From DAOUEG01 sp964595455 (GTDB lineage Bacteria > Chloroflexota > Dehalococcoidia > Dehalococcoidales > RBG-16-60-22), in the NCBI GenBank assembly GCA_964595455.1, contig CAZQQL010000092.1, forward strand, positions 1-12,451: a DNA stretch of 12,451 bases. Direction: 5' to 3'. The notes beneath the pieces are model-generated. The model worked only from the letters and a program-made list of their open reading frames with translations, made no database searches and was not told the origin of the DNA. Below are positions 6,531-12,451 of the stretch, piece by piece. The first letter of the stretch is position 1. Each line of letters starts with the position of its first letter. The position numbers and the translations under genes are program-made.

Positions 6531-6877
6531 ATACAGTTACCCATCACCTGCTGGCAAATTCGGGTAAGAGAATGCGACAAAATGGGGCGAAAGCGGGTTG
6601 ATCTCCTGTTACCTGCCTGTTGTATGATGACCAGCCGCCACCAGACCGGGAGCGTGGTGACCGCCAGGAACTGGAGTTTGAGGAAAATTATCTTGACGGC
6701 CATATCCGGGCTGGCCTGGATGAGGGCTTCGGTCAATGACCAGAACCCGATCGCCGCCAGGAATACAGAGAACAGACGGGAACGGAACCCCCACTGGTCG
6801 TTCCAGGTCAGGACGACCAGGGCAGCGGCGATGAATGCCGGCAGTATTAAGAGAGCAGCTAATGGCGTCAGTTCCAT
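6521..6877 (-). pseudogene. Truncated copy of the 7TM sensor kinase (N-terminal remnant)
   Basis: 118-residue open frame. Residues 1-86 align without gaps to the start of the intact kinase just downstream (MEL.P.AALLILP..IA.AL..LTWND..., through FLK.QFLAVTT.PV.W); by hand count about 51 of 86 positions are identical. Similarity stops abruptly after VIIQ, near base 6625, and the remaining 30 residues look like unselected read-through. It keeps only two to three membrane segments and no PAS or kinase domain. Its stop overlaps the intact kinase start by ten bases (6521-6530), so its translation could still couple to the kinase. Most simply it is the remnant of a tandem duplication followed by deletion. 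A working short membrane peptide is the alternative. Confidence 0.75.
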
Positions 6878-6904
6878 GTACGGTTGCCTGCTTCCTGTAT
6901 ACAG

Positions 6905-7108
6905 GCTTTAAAGTCAGGTGCAGCGATTATTACAATTGGGCCGTTTTTGATTATAGACAGTATTCCGGCAAAATTAATGAACGTTTTAGTCCATTTTAAT
7001 AGGTAATTATGCCTACTTTCCACGCCGGCCTTTGGGTATAGCGGGACAAGCGCTATTGTCCTCACCAGCCGGAGCAGGAAAAGCCCTCAGTAAAACTGGT
7101 ATACCGGG
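6905..7108. other. Intergenic region with palindromes and a possible promoter for the kinase remnant
   Basis: About 200 bases without a convincing gene. On the minus strand a perfect TATAAT (6950-6955) has only a weak TTAATT 16 bases upstream as -35. Three palindromic motifs lie here or at its edge: CCTGTATACAGG (6894-6905, perfect 12 bp, 17 bases before the remnant's ATG), TAGGTAATTATGCCTA (7000-7015, 5 of 8 pairs) and GGACAA...TTGTCC (7044-7061, 18 bp, six-base arms plus central GC). No run of U follows any of them, so they look more like protein-binding sites than terminators. Confidence 0.4.
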
Positions 7109-7969
7109 TTACCGCGAGACTTTGAAGGAGATGTCAATGGAATCGAAGACGGGATAGAAGCCGACCTTGATGTAGGCGGCATTCGAATAAGGATTGGCGA
7201 GGTCCGCATAGAGCGTGCACATCTTCCTGCCGCTCTGCAACACCTCCCGGCAGACCGCTGCCACGCAGGTGGTGGCATAGCCCCTGCCACGGTAGTCCGG
7301 CGGGGTATAGACGGGGCCTATGGTCATGCAGGTATCGGTCGGGCGGGTCTTGCCGCACAGGGAGACGGGGACCCCGGCGTCTTCCCACAGGTTGAAGTGC
7401 CCCTGCTCGATGGGGCCGGTCAGGTCCAGGTGCGGGCGGGCTGCCGCAGATTCTCCGAAGCAATCGATATTGAACGCGTCTATCCACCGGTCCAGCATTC
7501 TTTTGTCCGCCATCGTCGCGCCCCTGAGGCGCCCGGGTGACGGGTTGATGCCGTTCACAGCATCCAGCCGGTAGATGCGCATATCAATGGTGTGAAGGAC
7601 AGACGTGCCGCTGAAGGCCATCCAGCGTTCCGCAAACGGCCTGACTATCTCGCTGTGACCGGTCACTCCAGGTATGGAATTCCAGCGGGAACCGACGGCC
7701 TTGACCAGCGCTCCGGCGGCAGCTGCGGCGTCTCCGCCCATCCAGGCGAGGCCCGGCTGGTACGGCAGCGTCCTCCAGGCGGCGGCACACAGGCCGCCTT
7801 CATTCTCCACCGTGCAGAACCATGGGTTTTCCGCGCCGTAGTGATGGGGATTGTCCACCACCAGCCGCGCTATCCCGTAGATAAGCCCATAGCGGGCCTC
7901 GTCCTGGCGGAATATATCACCGGCAACGGCAAGTAATTCTTTCCCGGAAGTATAAACGGTCGTTCTCAC
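7109..7969 (-). CDS. GNAT-fold N-acetyltransferase
   Basis: 286 residues. The C-terminal half is a GNAT acetyl-CoA-binding domain: strand MTIGPVYTPPDYRGRGYATT (215-234) with the RGRGYA pyrophosphate loop, then a long helix (AAVCREVLQSGRK), strand CTLYADLANP and the closing NPYSNAAYIKVGF (259-271), the usual motif B region. The N-terminal half (1-140) is a less conserved domain, as in two-part GNAT proteins of about 280 residues. The reaction is acetyl transfer from acetyl-CoA to an amine; the substrate is unknown. The start is GTG at 7967-7969, supported by GGGG six bases upstream and by the absence of a better in-frame codon. It begins 25 bases after the UspA stop and is probably cotranscribed with it. 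Confidence 0.9.
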   Translation of the reverse strand: MRTTVYTSGKELLAVAGDIFRQDEARYGLIYGIARLVVDNPHHYGAENPWFCTVENEGGLCAAAWRTLPYQPGLAWMGGDAAAAAGALVKAVGSRWNSIPGVTGHSEIVRPFAERWMAFSGTSVLHTIDMRIYRLDAVNGINPSPGRLRGATMADKRMLDRWIDAFNIDCFGESAAARPHLDLTGPIEQGHFNLWEDAGVPVSLCGKTRPTDTCMTIGPVYTPPDYRGRGYATTCVAAVCREVLQSGRKMCTLYADLANPYSNAAYIKVGFYPVFDSIDISFKVSR

Positions 7970-7994
7970 AAAATCCCCTTACCTGAAGCCGCAG

Positions 7995-8900
7995 TCATTC
8001 TTCAGCCTTGATGAGCAGCATGGGCGTTCTCTGGAGACGGCGGAGCACGCTTTCCGCCGTGCTGCCGAACACGAACCGTTTGAACCCGGAGCGTCCGTGC
8101 GTGGCCATGATGATGAGCCTCGGGTTGTACCGGGCGGCGTACTTCACGATCTCTTCCGCGGGGTCGCCGGCAAGCTGTTCCGGTGTGGCCTTGATACCGG
8201 CTTCCCTGAACCGGTCGACAATCTCCTTGAGGTAGACCTCGCCCTGGGTCTTCAGAAGCGCCAGGTTTTCTTTGATCAGTTCGTTTTCCCGGGGGGAATA
8301 GCGGGGCGGTATGACCGGTGTGACATTGATGAGCAGTATCTCCGTTTCCACGCCGCGCTGGCGGGTGAGGTTGATGACATGGGGAATGACCGTTTCCGCC
8401 GTCTTGGAGCCGTCCATGGGGACGAGGAGGCGCAACTGCGGGAGGGTATCATGGATGATGCCTTCGTGGAGATGCGCCGGTACCAGCCAGACGGGGATAT
8501 CGGTCTCGTGGACGACCTTATCGGCAACGCTGCCGAGGCCCCAGCGCCGAATGCCGGAGCGGCCGTGGGTGGAGAGCATGATGAGGTCGACGTCATTGTC
8601 CGCAGCATATTTCAGGATCTCCTCGGCGGGGTAGCCGACGACCACCGTGCCGGTGGCCTGGAGCGGGCCGCGGGCTGAGGCGCCGGCTTTGTTGCGCACG
8701 GCTTCCGATTCCTGCAGCAGTTGTTCCGCCATATGTTCGATATAGGCCTTGCGCATGGGAAGCTGTTCCGCTTCCACGGCGGTACAGACATGGAGCAGGT
8801 AGAGGTCGAGCCCCAGCCGTCCGGCGAGTTCACGCGCGTAGGAAAACACCACCTCGGACATCTTGGAGCCATCGAGCAGGACGAGCATCTTCTTATACAT
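7995..8900 (-). CDS. Universal stress protein with two UspA domains
   Basis: 301 residues made of two tandem Usp folds, about 1-142 and 156-299. Each starts with the strand-plus-aspartate motif (MLVLLDGSKMSE; LLVPMDGSKTAE) and ends with the nucleotide loop THG-9x-GS (111-124 and 267-280; GRSGIRRWGLGS and GRSGFKRFVFGS). Both repeats therefore keep an apparent ATP-binding loop, although the first glycine of the full G2xG9xGS motif is Ser in one and Ala in the other. Such proteins are cytoplasmic and rise under starvation, oxygen or redox stress; the direct target is generally unknown. The ATG at 8898-8900 has AAGGAAGG upstream with good spacing. It is transcribed divergently from typA and followed by the GNAT gene. 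Confidence 0.94.
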   Translation of the reverse strand: MYKKMLVLLDGSKMSEVVFSYARELAGRLGLDLYLLHVCTAVEAEQLPMRKAYIEHMAEQLLQESEAVRNKAGASARGPLQATGTVVVGYPAEEILKYAADNDVDLIMLSTHGRSGIRRWGLGSVADKVVHETDIPVWLVPAHLHEGIIHDTLPQLRLLVPMDGSKTAETVIPHVINLTRQRGVETEILLINVTPVIPPRYSPRENELIKENLALLKTQGEVYLKEIVDRFREAGIKATPEQLAGDPAEEIVKYAARYNPRLIIMATHGRSGFKRFVFGSTAESVLRRLQRTPMLLIKAEE

Positions 8901-8967
8901 GAGGTCCCTTCCTTCCGGCCGTATTCCTGCCCGGGCAGGCTTAGCGGCGCAGTGATTCTTGCAGCCT

Positions 8968-8997
8968 AGTGTAATGCCCTTGCGGCTTATTCGTCAA
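8968..8997 (-). promoter_or_regulatory. Putative promoter of the UspA-GNAT transcript
   Basis: On the minus strand TTGACG (8992-8997, 5/6) is followed after 18 bases by TACACT (8968-8973, 4/6). A perfect 14-bp palindrome CCTGCCCGGGCAGG (8926-8939) lies in the leader between the predicted start and the ribosome binding site. Confidence 0.45.
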
Positions 8998-9028
8998 GAG
9001 GAGCGGGTAAAATAACAGAACAAGTGTC

Positions 9029-9057
9029 TTCTCCCGGAACTCCGCTTCGTGTATAAT
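9029..9057 (+). promoter_or_regulatory. Putative promoter of typA
   Basis: A perfect TATAAT (9052-9057) is preceded after 17 bases by TTCTCC (9029-9034, a poor -35). The transcription start would be near 9064, giving typA an unusually long leader of about 165 bases that contains the short ORF at 9071-9121 and a small CCGG-ATA-CCGG stem (9122-9132). Confidence 0.45.
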
Positions 9058-9070
9058 GAATAGAGAATAC

Positions 9071-9121
9071 ATGAACCACCACTACGACCGCATACGCCTG
9101 CACCGCTTCAGGGTCCGCTGA
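9071..9121 (+). CDS. Possible leader-peptide ORF upstream of typA (16 residues)
   Basis: ATG at 9071, about seven bases after the predicted transcription start, to TGA at 9119-9121. The peptide is MNHHYDRIRLHRFRVR, with five Arg and three His in 16 residues and an alternating basic/hydrophobic end (R-I-R-L-H-R-F-R-V-R). No good ribosome binding site is present (only AGA). It may be a regulatory uORF or chance. It is listed because of its position right behind the TATAAT and its strongly patterned composition. Confidence 0.3.
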   Translation: MNHHYDRIRLHRFRVR

Positions 9122-9229
9122 CCGGATACCGGAGCATCTCTTTCTTTCGAGCGCCGTTTTTCCTCTTTTGAACCATCCAGCGGGTGAACGTGTGCATTTC
9201 AACCGGATTGTGAGGCAAGAACCAGACCG

Positions 9230-11053
<1,824 letters not shown>

Positions 11054-11170
11054 GAATAATCGACGCGACGAGCAGGGACACCCGTCCTACCCATTTTCGA
11101 TGGGCAATCAGGTTGCGCCAAGGCGTGTACCCGCTGAAGGCAGTCGTCACGCACTACGGGGCCGGTCCGC
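11054..11170. other. Convergent intergenic region between typA and the cupin gene
   Basis: About 117 bases. Only weak stems are seen: CCCAT-TTTCG-ATGGG (11090-11104) and GGAC...GTCC near 11076-11087. Neither is followed by a U-run, so no clear intrinsic terminator separates the two converging genes. Confidence 0.4.
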
Positions 11171-11611
11171 CTACTTCACCTTGTCGAACAGCTTCTGGTA
11201 CTTCGTGCTCATACTGAACGCCATGAAGAGGATCGGCTTGTCCGCCCGCACGACGCGCAGGGGACAGTGCTTGACTCCTTTGGGGCAAAGGACAAGCGTG
11301 CTCTTATCGATGAAATACTGCTCATCATCGATCCACATTTCCACTTCCCCGTAGAGTTCCTGCGGGTTCTGCGGGTCGCTCCCGATGAAGCCGAGTACCT
11401 CGTCATAATCATGGGTATGGGCGGGGGTAGTGGCTTCTTCAGTGGCTTTCCAGTACCAGGACAGGATAATACTGGGGGCATCTGCCATGATAAAATCTTC
11501 CAGCCAGAGGATACGTGTCGCCCTCTTATTGTAGTCGGCGAGTCGCTCCTGGCTTTCTTTGGGCAGTACCAGATCTGATAGGAAATTTTTTTCGTACTTG
11601 CGTTCAGCCAT
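11171..11611 (-). CDS. Small cupin-domain protein (probable metal-binding)
   Basis: 146 residues. A single cupin barrel: motif 1 HTHDYDE (65-71) gives H65, H67 and E71, and motif 2 VLCPKGVKHCPL (107-118) gives H115, together the standard four metal ligands. An insert SDPQNPQELYGEVEMWI (78-94) separates the strands. The N-terminal 40 residues are charged and helical. It could be a small dioxygenase-like enzyme, an isomerase or a ligand-binding protein; no substrate can be assigned. Cys109 and Cys116 flank the second motif. The ATG at 11609-11611 has a perfect GGAGG five bases upstream, and there is a separate promoter behind it, so it is probably a single-gene transcript that converges with typA. 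Confidence 0.87.
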   Translation of the reverse strand: MAERKYEKNFLSDLVLPKESQERLADYNKRATRILWLEDFIMADAPSIILSWYWKATEEATTPAHTHDYDEVLGFIGSDPQNPQELYGEVEMWIDDEQYFIDKSTLVLCPKGVKHCPLRVVRADKPILFMAFSMSTKYQKLFDKVK

Positions 11612-11655
11612 GGTTGCCTCCGTTTCACGATATCCATTTTCCGGAATTTTGACTC

Positions 11656-11685
11656 ATTATAGCCATAAATCGAAGATAATGCCAG
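11656..11685 (-). promoter_or_regulatory. Putative promoter of the cupin gene
   Basis: On the minus strand a perfect TATAAT (11656-11661) follows CTGGCA (11680-11685, 4/6) after 18 bases. The start site would be about 38 bases before the cupin ATG, which has a strong GGAGG. Confidence 0.5.
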
Positions 11686-11764
11686 TTAGCCCACGGGAAC
11701 ATGGAGATGGTGGCAGATCCCGGAGACCTGCCTCCTAACGGAAAGATATGGCAGGGAGTACTAT

Positions 11765-11793
11765 GTTACGCAGTCTGAGTTACGCAGTCTGAG
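11765..11793. repeat. 14-bp tandem duplication at the stop of the four-TM protein gene
   Basis: GTTACGCAGTCTGA occurs twice head to tail (11765-11778 and 11779-11792), then one further G. The stop codon of the membrane protein gene (minus-strand TAA, 11780-11782) lies in the second copy, so the first copy is a duplicated 3' end just beyond the gene. It looks like recent replication slippage. Confidence 0.75.
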
Positions 11794-12157
11794 CGACGGG
11801 GGATTTGAACCTGGCTATAAGATACACGAGACCCGCCAGCATCAGCGCCTGGGCGATCTTGGTGATCAATCCGGGGGCGCTCCAGAGTACGTCCGGCTGG
11901 TCCGGATACATGGTATAAAATACCACGATGGTAAAGGCGACGATGACGGCATCGGTGATGAGCAGCCAACGTTTATTGAAGAAAACAACCACGCCCATAA
12001 CCACGTAGGCAACCGGGATAATGTAGTAAAAAACGGGCATGGCGTCATCCGTCTCATTGAGGTCGCCGGGTTCGAGGATCCCCACTCCCATGAGCACATA
12101 GGCCAGGGCGGCGATCAGCGCCATGACCAGACAGCCCACCATCACGGTTTTTTTCAT
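11780..12157 (-). CDS. Small four-TM membrane protein of unknown function
   Basis: 125 residues with four hydrophobic segments, about 4-26, 41-60, 64-83 and 95-115. The loops are short: EPGDLNETDD (29-38) between the first two, NKR (61-63), and YPDQPDVLWS (84-93). The C-terminus is short and polar. No catalytic motif or known signature is seen, and I do not recognise the family. The ATG at 12155-12157 has GGAGG seven bases upstream. The gene lies behind its own probable promoter (12210-12239) and after the terminator of the UroD-family gene, so it is likely monocistronic. Its 3' end carries a 14-bp tandem duplication. Confidence 0.8.
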   Translation of the reverse strand: MKKTVMVGCLVMALIAALAYVLMGVGILEPGDLNETDDAMPVFYYIIPVAYVVMGVVVFFNKRWLLITDAVIVAFTIVVFYTMYPDQPDVLWSAPGLITKIAQALMLAGLVYLIARFKSPVAQTA

Positions 12158-12180
12158 TTCCGAACCTCCGATACACAGAT

Positions 12181-12207
12181 ACCAGTTCCCCGGGAAAAAA
12201 AACTGGT
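12181..12207 (-). promoter_or_regulatory. Stem-loop in the leader of the four-TM protein gene
   Basis: ACCAGTT (12181-12187) and AACTGGT (12201-12207) form a perfect 7-bp stem with a 13-base loop, between the predicted promoter and the ribosome binding site of the gene starting at 12157. It may stabilise the mRNA or bind a regulator. No riboswitch class is recognised. Confidence 0.35.
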
Positions 12208-12209
12208 CA

Positions 12210-12239
12210 ATGTTAACACAGATTGTTCAAGAAACTCAA
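12210..12239 (-). promoter_or_regulatory. Putative extended -10 promoter of the four-TM protein gene
   Basis: On the minus strand TTGAGT (12234-12239, 4/6) is followed after 18 bases by TAACAT (12210-12215, 4/6). The -10 is preceded by TGT, fitting an extended -10. It lies beyond the terminator at 12272-12304. Confidence 0.35.
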
Positions 12240-12266
12240 ACTTTTTACCGTGGTGGGTTTCGATAG

Positions 12267-12304
12267 AAAAAGGGGTGGCATGCGCCTCCGGCGCATGCCA
12301 CCCC
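12267..12304 (-). terminator. Strong intrinsic terminator of the UroD-family gene
   Basis: A perfect 15-bp inverted repeat (12272-12286 and 12290-12304, arm GGGGTGGCATGCGCC) with a three-base loop is followed on the minus strand by TTTTT (12267-12271). It lies 25 bases after the stop of the UroD-family gene. This is the clearest terminator in the window. Confidence 0.92.
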
Positions 12305-12328
12305 CACTCACTCTATTCAGAACCGGGT

Positions 12329-12451
12329 TTACTTGTACCAGCCGTACTCGTTGACGACTTCCACCATGGCTTTGAGGTTCTCCAGCTTCGGATTTTCCGG
12401 ATGGGCGCCGGTGGCGAGGATGTAGCCGCCGTCCTGGCCGACGGTCTCGAT
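12329..12451 (-). CDS. Uroporphyrinogen decarboxylase (URO-D)-family protein, C-terminal end
   Basis: The last 40 residues of a protein entering from the right edge. GGYILATGAHP (8-18 of the visible part) followed by NPKLENLKAMVEVVNEYGWY is the typical closing strand and helix of the UroD/methyltransferase TIM barrel, where G-I/L-x-x-G-x-x-P and a helix ENxKAMxExV are conserved. In anaerobes such proteins are often corrinoid methyltransferases or demethylation-linked enzymes rather than heme biosynthesis enzymes, but the fragment cannot decide this. It stops at TAA (12329-12331), just before a strong terminator. Confidence 0.8.
   Translation of the reverse strand: METVGQDGGYILATGAHPENPKLENLKAMVEVVNEYGWYK

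Noticed and set aside
6868..7065. A 65-codon minus-strand frame with a GTG start overlapping the kinase remnant start.
   Set aside because: There is no ribosome binding site, composition is not protein-like beyond the first 16 residues, and it spans the promoter-like palindromes.
11725..11758. Alternating GGCAG/CTGCC stems between the four-TM gene and the cupin promoter as a terminator.
   Set aside because: Several short alternative pairings exist but none is followed by a U-run on the minus strand.
11798..11812. GGTTCAAATCCCCC on the minus strand, resembling a tRNA T-loop.
   Set aside because: The flanks do not form a T-stem or acceptor stem, and the bases are the coding sequence for the C-terminus of the four-TM protein.

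Overview
The window looks like chromosomal DNA from a moderately GC-rich, free-living bacterium. My best guess is a Chloroflexota lineage of the Dehalococcoidia type. This rests on the gene mix (UroD-family protein, 7TM-type sensor kinase, tandem-domain universal stress protein, small cupin) and on an intergenic element of a kind I associate with such genomes; no rRNA or marker phylogeny supports it. Eleven complete genes and one truncated gene copy are present, plus one partial gene at each end. All lie on the minus strand except typA. No rRNA, tRNA, CRISPR array, transposase or prophage gene is seen.

Layout from left to right. 1-274: start of a cytidylyltransferase-like gene, with a near-consensus promoter behind it. 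366-1734: a tight three-gene unit read right to left (six-TM membrane protein, Xre-type regulator, lipoprotein), joined by two ATGA overlaps. Its promoter has a perfect -35 box, and a 38-bp palindrome runs from the -10 box across the start site. 1823-1892: a palindromic intergenic element. 1920-4638: an AbrB-type regulator followed by an ABC-2 transporter (one ATPase, two related but different permeases), apparently one operon. 4764-6530: a membrane sensor histidine kinase with 7TM, PAS, HisKA and HATPase domains. It is preceded at 6521-6877 by a decayed copy of its own N-terminus. 7109-8900: a GNAT-fold acetyltransferase behind a tandem UspA protein. 8901-9229: a divergent promoter region. 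9230-11053: typA/bipA on the plus strand, with a possible 16-codon leader ORF. 11171-12157: a small metal-type cupin and a four-TM membrane protein. 12272-12304: a strong intrinsic terminator for the UroD-family gene that runs off the right edge.

Together these look like regulation, envelope and stress functions rather than a metabolic pathway. The most interesting parts are two regulator/membrane units with operator-like DNA over their start sites (the Xre unit and the AbrB-ABC unit), the partial duplication of the sensor kinase, and the Arg/His-patterned leader ORF before typA. I do not see a clear, wholly new defence or biosynthetic system. The Xre-membrane-lipoprotein cassette is the best candidate for an uncharacterised functional unit.
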